Shown here in pieces: positions 1 to 7,733 of a DNA stretch of 34,799 nt. A model generated the notes under the pieces. That model ran no database searches, was not told the DNA's origin, and was given only the letters and a program-made list of their open reading frames with translations. Numbering within the stretch: position 1 is the first letter of the stretch; each line of letters opens with the position of its first letter. Origin of the DNA: Hespellia stercorisuis DSM 15480 (GTDB lineage: Bacteria; Bacillota; Clostridia; Lachnospirales; Lachnospiraceae); contig NZ_FQZY01000044.1 of assembly GCF_900142165.1 (NCBI RefSeq), positions 1 through 34,799 on the forward strand. The letters are read 5' to 3'. The translations under genes and the position numbers were made by a program.

Positions 1-215
1 ATATCGCATCCAACTATAAGCATCTCATCTGAGATGAAAGAGAGTTTGTCATTCTTAGCAAATTTACCTTGTATTTCCAATTCTCTCCACGTTGATGCTT
101 TGAGATTTTCTTCAATAGATTTAATCCGCTTAGCGATTTCATCCTTTGACAGAACATTCATTTCGAATTTCACTACACTTGCTTGCTTTTTTGTCTTTCT
201 TGTTTTACTATTCAT
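1..215 (-). CDS. IS110-family-like transposase, N-terminal part only
   Basis: A minus-strand reading frame starts with ATG at 215 after a GAGAGG ribosome binding site and stays open to the window edge, giving 71 complete residues. The first 20 residues are very basic and Lys/Arg-rich. The visible end reads FISDEMLIVGCD, resembling the start of the RuvC-like DEDD catalytic domain of IS110-family transposases, in which the first catalytic Asp follows a hydrophobic strand in a context like IVGxD. The rest of the domain and the C-terminal transposase_20 part lie outside the window, so completeness cannot be judged. No terminal inverted repeats are visible, which fits IS110 elements because they usually lack them. 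The family call is recognition from a short N-terminus and is moderately secure. The coding nature is better supported, by the ribosome binding site and uninterrupted frame. Confidence 0.6.
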   Translation of the reverse strand, partial: MNSKTRKTKKQASVVKFEMNVLSKDEIAKRIKSIEENLKASTWRELEIQGKFAKNDKLSFISDEMLIVGCD

Positions 216-358
216 CTTAGATACCTCTCGTGATTTAGATTTTTTACCAACTTCCCGGTCAGTAATAATCTAAATTTACCTGAGGTATTCTTTTTGGTCA
301 ATTCCCTTTACTCTTTAAAGTATACAGGAAGCTCCTCAAGGTGTTTTTATATTTGTTA
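216..358. other. Short intergenic stretch between IS110-like gene and activase gene
   Basis: This AT-rich stretch separates the end of the selenium-cluster operon from the IS110-like transposase start. It may contain the boundary of the insertion element. I see no clear terminator hairpin and no gene in it. Confidence 0.4.
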
Positions 359-1129
359 TTACTTTCTTACTCTCATTGCACTCAGTGCCGCGCCATACGC
401 CCCGGCGAATCTTCCCTCCGGGCTGCTCACCACACGCGAATGCAATTTTTCCTCCAGTGTCCGGCGGATGTAATCACACTCACACAGACCGCCTGTCAGA
501 CACACTTCCTCCTTTCCCACATTAAACCTGCCCGCCTGAGATGCCACCTTCGTTGCGATGGAATCCACCACGGCAAACGCAATATTCTCTTTCTTCTCTC
601 CACGACCGATCAGACTGATCACCTCGGACTCCGCAAACACCGTACACATGGAACTGATCGATGTTCCACCGCCAGATGCAGCCAGATCACACATCTCGTC
701 CGGACGCAGTGCCAGTGAATTCGCCATAACCTCCAGAAAACGGCCGGTTCCCGCCGAACATTTGTCATTCATCACAAAATCCTTCACCATGCCATTCTCG
801 ATGCGGATCACCTTGGTATCCTGTCCGCCGATATCAATGACCACCACATTGTCACAATCATGAAGCCACACCGCCCCTTTGGCGTGGCAGGTAATTTCCG
901 TGATCATCTTATCCGCATAGGGAACAGCAATCCGCCCGTATCCCGTCGCAACGCACGCCTCCCTCTCCGGATCGATATTCTCATCCTGGAGTTTTTTCCG
1001 TATCTCCTCCGCCGTGTCCACACTGCTCCACCCCGTCGGCTGGACCAGTTTCAGAACGGTCTCCTTCTGCTCATTCAGCACCGCGAGTTTTGCACAGGTC
1101 GAGCCGATGTCTATTCCAATATAATTCAT
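359..1129 (-). CDS. ATP-dependent activator (2-hydroxyacyl-CoA dehydratase activase / DCCP reductase type)
   Basis: This 256-residue protein belongs to the BadF/BadG/HgdC family of ASKHA ATPases. These homodimeric [4Fe-4S] proteins use ATP hydrolysis to inject a low-potential electron into a partner iron-sulfur protein. The N-terminal phosphate motif is GIDIGSTCAKLAV (residues 4-16), the second is VVIDIGGQDTKV (about 96-107), and KCSAGTGRF (123-131) holds Cys124. A second cysteine, Cys162 in SSMCTVFAESE, lies 38 residues later. The two match the pair that bridges the cluster between subunits in HgdC. I chose ATG at 1129, seven bases after AGAGGAG, over an in-frame TTG at 1135 that overlaps the binding site. 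It is the last gene of a selenium-linked operon and lies 12 bases after the DUF3343 gene. Its partner is almost certainly the dehydratase-like protein two genes upstream. The family is secure; the substrate is unknown. Confidence 0.9.
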   Translation of the reverse strand: MNYIGIDIGSTCAKLAVLNEQKETVLKLVQPTGWSSVDTAEEIRKKLQDENIDPEREACVATGYGRIAVPYADKMITEITCHAKGAVWLHDCDNVVVIDIGGQDTKVIRIENGMVKDFVMNDKCSAGTGRFLEVMANSLALRPDEMCDLAASGGGTSISSMCTVFAESEVISLIGRGEKKENIAFAVVDSIATKVASQAGRFNVGKEEVCLTGGLCECDYIRRTLEEKLHSRVVSSPEGRFAGAYGAALSAMRVRK

Positions 1130-1141
1130 TTCCAATCTCCT

Positions 1142-1417
1142 CTAGCAAAACTTATTTCTGTGGGGCCTGATCTGACATGGGAGTGAGACAATCTCATGAT
1201 ATTCCGCATGATTTCGCTCAATGCTTTCCCGCACCCCATCAATATCCTCCTGCCTGACTAACAGCGACATTCCGCAGCTCAGCTCTCCCTGAATAGATCT
1301 GGGTGCCGGAGCGATTCTGGCTGATATCCCGTCCTTTTTCAGAATTTCCTGCAGAAGCAGCCCCTGTGTATAATTGGCAAACAGGATATAATAATTCAAT
1401 TCCTCATTTTCACTCAT
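1142..1417 (-). CDS. DUF3343 small protein, putative Se/S carrier-like
   Basis: This 91-residue protein resembles the DUF3343 family (Pfam PF11823, named putative Se/S carrier protein-like). It shows the typical layout: YYILFANYTQGLLLQEILKK at the start (a strand and helix), RIAPAPRSI in the middle, and SCGMSLLV (Cys at about residue 48), the conserved cysteine segment of the family. A second Cys is the last residue of the protein (KFC). The gene lies between the double-cubane-type protein and its activator, 5 bases after the former's stop, with only a weak ribosome binding site (GATAAGAG). It is therefore probably translated by coupling. Its place in an operon with a desulfurase-like enzyme and YedF fits a role in handing over sulfur or selenium, but no member is biochemically proven as far as I know. 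Function is inferred. Confidence 0.75.
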   Translation of the reverse strand: MSENEELNYYILFANYTQGLLLQEILKKDGISARIAPAPRSIQGELSCGMSLLVRQEDIDGVRESIERNHAEYHEIVSLPCQIRPHRNKFC

Positions 1418-1422
1418 GACTC

Positions 1423-2694
1423 TTATCCAAGCATTTCCACAAATGCTTCAATTCTTGTTCTCAACTGTTCAGCATCCTCATCCGTGTAGTCCGTCTCAAT
1501 TCCGAGAACCGGAATGCCGGCATCCTTCATCGCCTTCTCCACGGTGTACCCTTCTGTGTCATACAGACAGCAGAATTTCAGATTCACATCGATGACGCCA
1601 TCCACATCGTATTCTTTAGCCAGACGGAGAATATCATCCACACGGCCGCTGTTCGGTGTGAAGCATGCACAATTGATGCCCATATATCTGTCCGCAATCG
1701 CCGCATACTGCTCTTCCAGTGTAGTTTTTGTCTCATCCACCAGGTTCTCAAAATAGCGGGTCCCCGTACAGGTCTCCTCACAGACAACTGCAGCACCGCT
1801 GGTCTCGATCAGATGATGCAGTTTCCAGTTTGGAATTGCCATCGGTGTTCCTGTCACCAGGATTCTCTTTGTTCCCGCCGGGAAAACCGACACATTGTCT
1901 TTGTTTCGCTGTTCCAACTCATCCGCCAGCTTATTCGCCATCTCCGCGCAGCGCACCGGATCATCAAAAAATGCAATCTGCATCATCAAAAGTGCATCTT
2001 TTCCACTAATTGGAATGTTTTTTGATTTTCTTGCATCATAGACACGTTTCAGAGCTTTTCTACGCTCATTGATCACATGGATTCCCTCACTCAGCTTCTC
2101 CGGTGTGATCGCATTTCCGGTAAAATCTTCTACAACTTTTGCAAAAATTTTGATCTCATCCGCCCACTTTTCAATATCCTGGGGACGTTTCATCTGCGGC
2201 ATGTCCATGATGTGCATCGGTACATCCTGTCCCAGAATCTCCCACGCTTTCTTCTTGCCGTCACATGTAGTCTCACCTACATACATATCCGCAATGCGGA
2301 AGAATGGACATGTGCGCTCCAATCTGGCTCCCACAGAGGCCTTGATCAGGGGGCATGTACTCTTCGGGAGCACCTTCTCGCCTCCCGGAACCCAGAACTG
2401 GGATCCGCCGCAGAGTCCTGTTACAATACCATTTGCAGCCAGAACAACTTCGTCCGGAACATACACACAGAATGTTCCAAAAACCTTCTGTCCATTTTTC
2501 TGTGCTTCAATCAGTTCAGAAGGACGGATTCCGTGAATCTCTGATACGACAAAATCCCAAAAGCCCATTCCTTCCGGACGATTTTCCTGAGAGAGATACA
2601 TATCCCCGAACGCGGTCGGCAGAACCTGACATAGCGCATCGTGTGTCTCCAGATCCATTCCCAGTTCTTTCCACATCTCAACATAGTTTGACAT
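1423..2694 (-). CDS. Double-cubane cluster-type protein (2-hydroxyacyl-CoA dehydratase family, DCCP/YjiM-like)
   Basis: This 423-residue protein is in the HgdB/FldC family of 2-hydroxyacyl-CoA dehydratase subunits. A single long subunit paired with a single activator, as here, is typical of double-cubane cluster proteins (DCCP; YjiM-like). These carry an [Fe8S9] cluster and catalyse ATP-driven reduction of small molecules, not dehydration; acetylene reduction has been shown for the Carboxydothermus enzyme. Candidate cluster ligands are Cys76 (FGTFCVYVP), Cys95 (GLCGG), Cys114 (STCPLIK), Cys129 (RTCPFF) and Cys144 in TTCDGKKKAWE, the family signature. More cysteines follow in the second Rossmann-like half (EETCTGTRY, CACFTP, KFCCLYD). 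The start follows AGGAGAAAAGCT. No second dehydratase subunit gene is present, which argues against a true hydroxyacyl-CoA dehydratase. Neighbours are selenium or sulfur handling genes. The physiological substrate is unknown. Confidence 0.85.
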   Translation of the reverse strand: MSNYVEMWKELGMDLETHDALCQVLPTAFGDMYLSQENRPEGMGFWDFVVSEIHGIRPSELIEAQKNGQKVFGTFCVYVPDEVVLAANGIVTGLCGGSQFWVPGGEKVLPKSTCPLIKASVGARLERTCPFFRIADMYVGETTCDGKKKAWEILGQDVPMHIMDMPQMKRPQDIEKWADEIKIFAKVVEDFTGNAITPEKLSEGIHVINERRKALKRVYDARKSKNIPISGKDALLMMQIAFFDDPVRCAEMANKLADELEQRNKDNVSVFPAGTKRILVTGTPMAIPNWKLHHLIETSGAAVVCEETCTGTRYFENLVDETKTTLEEQYAAIADRYMGINCACFTPNSGRVDDILRLAKEYDVDGVIDVNLKFCCLYDTEGYTVEKAMKDAGIPVLGIETDYTDEDAEQLRTRIEAFVEMLG

Positions 2695-2722
2695 AGCTTT
2701 TCTCCTTTTCTCTTTAAATCAG

Positions 2723-2768
2723 CCGGGATGTTCCCCACCGCCTTCCTCCGGCGGCCGGAGCATCCCGG
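2723..2768 (-). other. GC-rich stem-loop before the double-cubane protein gene
   Basis: In the yedF to DCCP gap, an outer stem (CCGGGATG with CATCCCGG) encloses a GC-rich core that can fold as either CTCCGG/CCGGAG or CCGCC/GGCGG. It ends about 28 bases before the DCCP start codon and has no run of T after it. It could be an RNA-processing, stabilising or attenuation element. This is seen by eye only; no folding energy was calculated. Confidence 0.45.
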
Positions 2769-2816
2769 TCATGTTACGTTCTTATGTATCCACTGTTGCT
2801 GTTCGCTTCCTCCGAA

Positions 2817-2835
2817 GCCGCAGCAATTCTGCGGC
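2817..2835 (-). other. Hairpin directly after yedF stop codon
   Basis: A perfect 7-bp stem, GCCGCAG with CTGCGGC around a 5-base loop, starts 1 base after the yedF stop. There is no T-run behind it, so it is more likely an mRNA 3'-end stabiliser or processing site within the operon than a full terminator. Confidence 0.45.
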
Positions 2836-2836
2836 A

Positions 2837-3469
2837 TTACGGCCTCACAATTGTCTTTGCTCTCTCCATGGTCTCCACGATATCATACATATTCGTGACA
2901 GTTCCAACCGCCAGCTTCTCCTTGATTCCGTAAAAGTCAAGACAGGTTCCGCAGGTCATGATGTTCACGCCTTCTTCTGCCATGCACTTCAGATCCTCCA
3001 GTGAATCTGAACCCTCGCAGGAAAGGTAGGCACCCGTATTGTATAATAGAATCGACTCCGGAAGGCGATCCTGCTTCGTCAGCGCAAAGACAAATGCCTT
3101 CATGAGAGAAACTCCAAGCTTCTCGTCTCCGCCTCCCATCACATTGGCAGAAAGCACCACCACAAGACCCGGTTTCTTCATGTCCTGTGCATCTTCCACT
3201 TCCGCCTCTTCGTCGTCTGCATTCAGCTCTGCCTCTGCTTTTCTAAGCGCCTTCCGCGAAACTGTAATGTCTACCTGATATTCTTTTTCTGCTTTTTTCT
3301 CGCTTTCCACTGTCAGATTCCTCTGCGTCGCAAACTTGGTCAGATTCTGTACTGCGATCTCATTGTCGACCAATACCGTTACCACGCCGTCCTCTTTCAG
3401 TTCCTCTACTGCCTTTTTTGTCTTTACTACCGGCAGTGGGCACGCCAGTCCTCTTCCATCTACTACCAT
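2837..3469 (-). CDS. yedF: Selenium metabolism protein YedF
   Basis: This 210-residue, two-domain protein matches the selenium-associated YedF family. Residues 1-70 form a TusA/SirA-like domain with the family motif GLACPLPVV (Cys10 in the CPxP motif), the persulfide-carrying site in TusA. Residues 72-98 are a charged linker. Residues 100-205 are a DsrE-like domain ending with IMTCGTCLDFYG (Cys173 and Cys176), a plausible sulfur- or selenium-relay pair. The start follows AAAGGAG. In many genomes this fusion co-occurs with SelD and is used as a marker of selenium use; that rests on genome co-occurrence, with little biochemistry. Here it lies between the desulfurase-like gene and the double-cubane protein gene. 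The logical role is to accept Se or S from the desulfurase and pass it on. Assignment is strong, mechanism inferred. Confidence 0.9.
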   Translation of the reverse strand: MVVDGRGLACPLPVVKTKKAVEELKEDGVVTVLVDNEIAVQNLTKFATQRNLTVESEKKAEKEYQVDITVSRKALRKAEAELNADDEEAEVEDAQDMKKPGLVVVLSANVMGGGDEKLGVSLMKAFVFALTKQDRLPESILLYNTGAYLSCEGSDSLEDLKCMAEEGVNIMTCGTCLDFYGIKEKLAVGTVTNMYDIVETMERAKTIVRP

Positions 3470-3482
3470 CTGATTTCTCCTT

Positions 3483-3564
3483 TTCTATCGCATATTCATT
3501 GCTTATAAAATGTCCGCAGGATATTCTATCGCATATTCATTGCCTGTAAAATGTCCGCGGGATA
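3483..3564. repeat. 41-bp tandem direct repeat, two copies
   Basis: Two adjacent 41-bp units (3483-3523 and 3524-3564) differ at three positions. They fill most of the gap between the desulfurase-like gene and yedF; the copy nearer yedF runs into its ribosome binding site. This looks like a recent local duplication. Confidence 0.85.
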
Positions 3565-3615
3565 TCCGTCTGCTCCCATATCACATTCTTACGCTGTTCT
3601 TTTACTATACTTACG

Positions 3616-4758
3616 CTATTCTTCCGTCGTCAGTTCTCTGAGTGCCCTGACTGCCTCGTCAATCTCCGCCTCTGTATTAAAATGAGAAAAGCTGAAGCGT
3701 ACCGCCCCCTGTTCCACGGTTCCCAGTGCCTCATGCATCAGCGGAGCACAATGTGCCCCCGGCCTCGTGGAAATCTCATACGTCATGGAGAGTTCATCGC
3801 TCACCTCGGATGAATCATAATCCCCGATATTGAGTGTCACAATTGCGCACCGTTCCTGACTCCTGTCGAAATCGCCATAGATCTTCACCCCCGGAAGATC
3901 TTTGACTCCGTCATAAAACCGCCACATCAGGTGCTGCTCTTCCCTCCGGATCTCATCGATTCCTTTTTTCTCCAGATACTGAACTGCCGCATCCAGACCT
4001 GCGAGACCATGTCCGTTCAGGGTGCCCGCCTCCAGCGCCGTGGGCATCTCGACCGGATGTGTCTTACTGTAAGTCTGCACACCGCTTCCACCGGTTTTTA
4101 GAGGACGGACCACAAGACCTTCCCGTACGCACATCCCGCCGGTTCCCTGGGGACCAAGCAGTCCCTTGTGCCCTGTGAAACACAGGATGTCCACGTGCAT
4201 GTCCTTCACATCTATGGGGAATACGCCTGCAGTCTGAGAAGCATCCACGATGAAAATCAGATCGTGCTTTTTAGCAATCTCACCCACCCTTTTGATATCC
4301 ACCAGATTCCCCGTCAGATTCGATCCGTGTGTACAGACAATGGCCTTTGTATTCTCCCGAATTTCTTTCTCAAAATCCTCATAATCAACGGTTCCCTGAC
4401 GGCTGCTCTGCACGAAAGACAACTCGACACCTGCGCGCTCCAGCTCATAGAGCGGACGCAGCACAGAATTGTGCTCCAGCATTGTCGTAATCACATGATC
4501 GCCGGGATTTAAAACACCCTTGACTGCCGTATTCAATGCCTCTGTTGAGTTAGAGGTGAACACGATCTGCTTCGGACTGTCGGCATGAAAAAATGCGGCC
4601 AGCCTCTCTCTGGTATCAAACACCGTTCTCGACGATTCCAGAGAAGCCGAATGAACGCCTCTCCCGGCATTTCCCAAAGATCCCATTGCATGGACTACCG
4701 CATCCACTACTTCCTGCGGCTTTTTCATTGTTGTCGCCGCATTGTCTAAATAAATCAT
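3616..4758 (-). CDS. Cysteine desulfurase-like / selenocysteine lyase-like class V aminotransferase
   Basis: This 380-residue PLP enzyme belongs to the cysteine desulfurase family. It begins with MIYLDNAATTMKKP, which is near-diagnostic. The PLP-binding lysine is Lys198 in FTGHKGLLGPQGTGG, with VDASQTAGVFPID at about 171-183 supplying the cofactor-contacting Asp. The catalytic cysteine is Cys337 in RPGAHCAPL, the RxGxHCAxP form seen in SufS/CsdB-type (group II) enzymes. I chose ATG at 4758 because it follows AAGGGAG and gives the family N-terminus; an in-frame ATG 60 bases upstream has no such support. It is the first gene of a unit with yedF, after a strong terminator. This EF2568-like subfamily is often found beside selenium genes, so it may supply selenide or persulfide for SelD or for the downstream carriers. 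Whether it prefers cysteine or selenocysteine cannot be read from sequence. Confidence 0.88.
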   Translation of the reverse strand: MIYLDNAATTMKKPQEVVDAVVHAMGSLGNAGRGVHSASLESSRTVFDTRERLAAFFHADSPKQIVFTSNSTEALNTAVKGVLNPGDHVITTMLEHNSVLRPLYELERAGVELSFVQSSRQGTVDYEDFEKEIRENTKAIVCTHGSNLTGNLVDIKRVGEIAKKHDLIFIVDASQTAGVFPIDVKDMHVDILCFTGHKGLLGPQGTGGMCVREGLVVRPLKTGGSGVQTYSKTHPVEMPTALEAGTLNGHGLAGLDAAVQYLEKKGIDEIRREEQHLMWRFYDGVKDLPGVKIYGDFDRSQERCAIVTLNIGDYDSSEVSDELSMTYEISTRPGAHCAPLMHEALGTVEQGAVRFSFSHFNTEAEIDEAVRALRELTTEE

Positions 4759-4800
4759 TGTATAATCTCCCTTGATTTTTACATTTTTCCCTATAGCTTT

Positions 4801-4829
4801 AGTATATCTTGTACACATTTCTACGTCTA
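4801..4829 (-). promoter_or_regulatory. Possible promoter of desulfurase-yedF-DCCP unit
   Basis: A good -10 hexamer TATACT (4801-4806) lies about 42 bases before the start codon, but the -35 position (TAGACG) is poor at 17-bp spacing. This would suit an activator-dependent promoter, and the adjacent LysR protein is a candidate. Weak evidence. Confidence 0.35.
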
Positions 4830-4845
4830 ATCAATAATGATAATG

Positions 4846-4888
4846 AAACGGCCCTGTTTATAGATTCACTCTATAAACAGGGCCGTTT
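4846..4888 (-). terminator. Strong bidirectional-looking terminator after the sel operon
   Basis: A perfect 19-bp stem (4846-4864 with 4870-4888) and a 5-base loop follow the LysR stop codon directly. The stem starts with A-runs and ends with T-runs, so it could work in both directions. It separates selD-selA-selB-LysR from the desulfurase unit. Confidence 0.85.
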
Positions 4889-4890
4889 TT

Positions 4891-5820
4891 TTACTTTTTT
4901 GATGCCGCCTGATTATCTAACATATGAAAAATATCGTTCATGACTTTCACAAACCGTTCCGCGGATGATGAGAGTGCATAATTCTTGTTAAAAACCAGAT
5001 TCAGATGTCTTCCCTCTCTCTTCTGTCCCATCGGAAATGCAAGGATTGTCCCGCTGTTGATCTCTTCCTGTGCCGCAAGCTTTGATATCATCGTAATTCC
5101 AATGCCGTTTTTCACAGATTTTTTGATAGCCTCCGTGTTTTCAATATTGGCAACCACATTCAGTTTCTCCACATCAATGCCTGCTTTCTTCAGCAGGCGC
5201 TCCGCTTCTTTTCTGGTACCGGAACCCTCCTCACGAACAATGACCGGTTCCCTGAGAATCCATTTCAAGTCTTTCTCCTGTGCTTTGATCATGCGGTATT
5301 TTTCGGTATTCGGTGTGATCGCCACCAGCTCGTCCGCATAAAACGGTACATACGTGCAATCCTTTTTTTCAAGAATCGTGCCGGTAAACCCGATATCCAC
5401 CATATGTCTGGACACCGATTCCACAACCTTTGCGCTGTCTGTCTCGGTAATCTTGAACTGAATATTCGGATACCGCTCGCTGAATTTCCCCAGTATCTCC
5501 GGCAAAATGTACTGTGCCGGGATGGACGATGCTGCAATCGTCACTTTTTTCTTTTCATCTTTCTTATCGTTCAGAAAAAGAACTTCGATCCGGCTCTGCA
5601 GCTCCACGATCTCATATGCATATTGATAGAGGCGTTTTCCATCTTCTGTGAGATTGACCTCTTTGGTGTTTCTGGAAAATAGCCGTACTCCCAGCTCTTT
5701 TTCAAGGGATGAGATATGCGCGCTTATTGTCGGCTGTGTCAAAAATAAAGCCTTTGCGGTTTTCGAAAAGCTTTTGTTGTCCGCAACTTTTACAAAAGCT
5801 TCTAATTGTTTTAAATTCAT
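4891..5820 (-). CDS. LysR-family regulator, selenium-metabolism-associated
   Basis: This 309-residue LysR-type regulator has an N-terminal winged helix-turn-helix (residues 1-60: FVKVADNKSFSKTAKAL then TQPTISAHISSLEKELG). A long linker helix follows, then a periplasmic-binding-like effector domain (about 90-295). The start ATG overlaps the selB stop in an ATGA, so it is translationally coupled to the selenocysteine elongation factor and is the last gene of the sel operon. LysR proteins of this kind recur beside selA/selB/selD and YedF in Clostridia and are annotated as selenium-metabolism-associated. The effector (selenite, selenide, cysteine or another small molecule) and the targets are unknown. 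Likely targets are this operon and the downstream desulfurase unit, whose promoter lacks a good -35. Family certain, regulatory role inferred. Confidence 0.88.
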   Translation of the reverse strand: MNLKQLEAFVKVADNKSFSKTAKALFLTQPTISAHISSLEKELGVRLFSRNTKEVNLTEDGKRLYQYAYEIVELQSRIEVLFLNDKKDEKKKVTIAASSIPAQYILPEILGKFSERYPNIQFKITETDSAKVVESVSRHMVDIGFTGTILEKKDCTYVPFYADELVAITPNTEKYRMIKAQEKDLKWILREPVIVREEGSGTRKEAERLLKKAGIDVEKLNVVANIENTEAIKKSVKNGIGITMISKLAAQEEINSGTILAFPMGQKREGRHLNLVFNKNYALSSSAERFVKVMNDIFHMLDNQAASKK

Positions 5821-7733
5821 AGATATGCTACCCTCTCACTCTCTGCTCCAACCTTCTTTGTAACTTTGATACTATCCATATATTCCAGAATCGGCTTCGC
5901 GCTTTTCCGGCTGGTTGAAAACATGTCTCTAACCTGAGCGATCGTAATCAGATTTTCCTTCTGTAAGTGCTGCTGAATCTTTTCTTTCGCTTCATCCATC
6001 AGATGGCTCATAGTAAACATCTCATCATTGATCCGTGTGACCGTCTTCTCCACGATCATGATGTTCAGAACATCATCTGCCTTATCTCCAGATGTTTTTC
6101 CAAACTCAATTTCTGAGAAACGTACAAAATCGTACCCTGCTTTTTCAAAAGCTTCTGTAATTATTTTCTCTATTGCTTTGTACGCATCATCCTTGCAAAC
6201 TGTAAAGTCCGGAAGATAAAGGAACTCTTCTTTTCTGCACACTGCATTTTCTGCAACGAGAAAGTCAATGTATGCATCAAATACATTCGGCTTTACTTTT
6301 TTCAGATACGTCATGTGAATCTCCGCTTTTTTCATACCGAACCTGAACGGATATTTCTCATGATACTTCGTGAGATCACGCTCTATTTTCTGACGCAGCG
6401 CAAATTCACTTTCTTTATGCCATAAATATATATCCTTCTTCATGGAAAATACATATATTGCACCACTCTCTTTTAACTCTTCCAGATATTCCTGCAGTTC
6501 ATCCACAGAATGAGCCATCGTCTTGGCAAGCTCATTCAATGTAATCATGGTATCTCCATGCTCTTTGATGTGAAGTTCCATGATATCTGCCAGCGATCCG
6601 GACTCTTTTCTTTTCAGTTCCTCAATTGCATTGGCATCAAACCGCTTCTTTCGCGTCGGATTCGGCTCCAGAACAACACCGCCTCCAATCGTCTCCATCG
6701 GCGAATAAAAACGCACCACAAAACGATCGCCCCTCTTCAGCGCGATCTGCTCCTCCAATCGGAGCTGAACCAGACCGCTTTCTCCCGGGCCGATCTCGTC
6801 TTTGTCCAACAGCACGGCGCGGCAGAGTATCTCGCTCGTTCCCGTATACAGATGAAGCCGCTCGTGGTTGGTCACGATTCGCATAGAATCATTCAGAACC
6901 GTCAGTTTCACATCCAGCATATCTGTGTTTTTCATACTGTTCCTGGCAGCGATGACGCAGCCTCTGCTGATCTCTTTCTTTTTCACATTCGACAGGTTAA
7001 TTGCGACGCGCTGTCCGGCCTCGCACACATCCTGGTCTTTTCCGTGCACCTGAATACTGCGGATTTTGCATTCCCGCTCAATTGGATACATCTCCAGCAC
7101 ATCCTCTTTGGAAATAGTTCCGGAAATCAGTGTACCTGTAATGATCGTCCCAAATCCACTCAGAGTAAATACTCTGTCGATGGGCAGTCTCGGAATGGTT
7201 TTTGTGTCCTTTGCCACGACTTCATCCTTCATCAGATGGTCAATCGTATCCTTCAGTTCATCCAGCCCCTGTCCCGTCGCCGCCGAGACATGTACAATCG
7301 GCGCATTTTCGAGAAAGGTGTCCTTCAGTTCCTCCTTGATGTCTTCTTCCACAAGTTCGATCCATTCGTCATCCACCAGGTCACACTTGTTCAGGACCAG
7401 AATACTTTTCTGCATTCCCAGCAGTCCCAGTATATCAATGTGCTCGCGGGTCTGTGGCATAATTCCCTCGTCAGCGGCAACGACCAGCATAACCAGATCC
7501 ATTCCCACCACACCTGCAACCATGTTATTAATAAATTTCTCATGACCGGGCACGTCTATAATTCCAACCCGGTCTCCGCTTTTGGTATCAAAGTAGGTGA
7601 ATCCAAGATCTATGGTAATCCCCCTTCTCTGCTCTTCTTCCCATCTGTCGGTATTTCGCCCGGTCAGTGCTTTGATCAACGTTGTCTTACCGTGATCAAT
7701 ATGCCCCGCCGTTCCTATGATGATATTCTTCAT
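5817..7733 (-). CDS. selB: Selenocysteine-specific elongation factor SelB
   Basis: This 638-residue GTPase delivers Sec-tRNA to UGA codons that carry a SECIS hairpin. The EF-Tu-like GTPase domain has [19 protein letters not shown] (G1, about residues 4-22), GITIDLGF (G2), [12 protein letters not shown] (G3) and [10 protein letters not shown] (G4). EF-Tu-like domains 2 and 3 follow (about 175-340), then a C-terminal array of winged helices (about 370-638) that binds the SECIS RNA. Length is normal for bacterial SelB. Its ATG overlaps the selA stop by four bases (ATGA), and its own stop overlaps the LysR start in the same way, so selA-selB-LysR translation is coupled. It is needed for decoding UGA in grdA, grdB and selD of this window. 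Very secure. Confidence 0.97.
   Translation of the reverse strand: MKNIIIGTAGHIDHGKTTLIKALTGRNTDRWEEEQRRGITIDLGFTYFDTKSGDRVGIIDVPGHEKFINNMVAGVVGMDLVMLVVAADEGIMPQTREHIDILGLLGMQKSILVLNKCDLVDDEWIELVEEDIKEELKDTFLENAPIVHVSAATGQGLDELKDTIDHLMKDEVVAKDTKTIPRLPIDRVFTLSGFGTIITGTLISGTISKEDVLEMYPIERECKIRSIQVHGKDQDVCEAGQRVAINLSNVKKKEISRGCVIAARNSMKNTDMLDVKLTVLNDSMRIVTNHERLHLYTGTSEILCRAVLLDKDEIGPGESGLVQLRLEEQIALKRGDRFVVRFYSPMETIGGGVVLEPNPTRKKRFDANAIEELKRKESGSLADIMELHIKEHGDTMITLNELAKTMAHSVDELQEYLEELKESGAIYVFSMKKDIYLWHKESEFALRQKIERDLTKYHEKYPFRFGMKKAEIHMTYLKKVKPNVFDAYIDFLVAENAVCRKEEFLYLPDFTVCKDDAYKAIEKIITEAFEKAGYDFVRFSEIEFGKTSGDKADDVLNIMIVEKTVTRINDEMFTMSHLMDEAKEKIQQHLQKENLITIAQVRDMFSTSRKSAKPILEYMDSIKVTKKVGAESERVAYL

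Noticed and set aside
1423-2694. True 2-hydroxyglutaryl-CoA or lactoyl-CoA dehydratase
   Set aside because: These need two different dehydratase subunits and usually a CoA-transferase gene nearby. Only one subunit is present and the neighbours are selenium genes.
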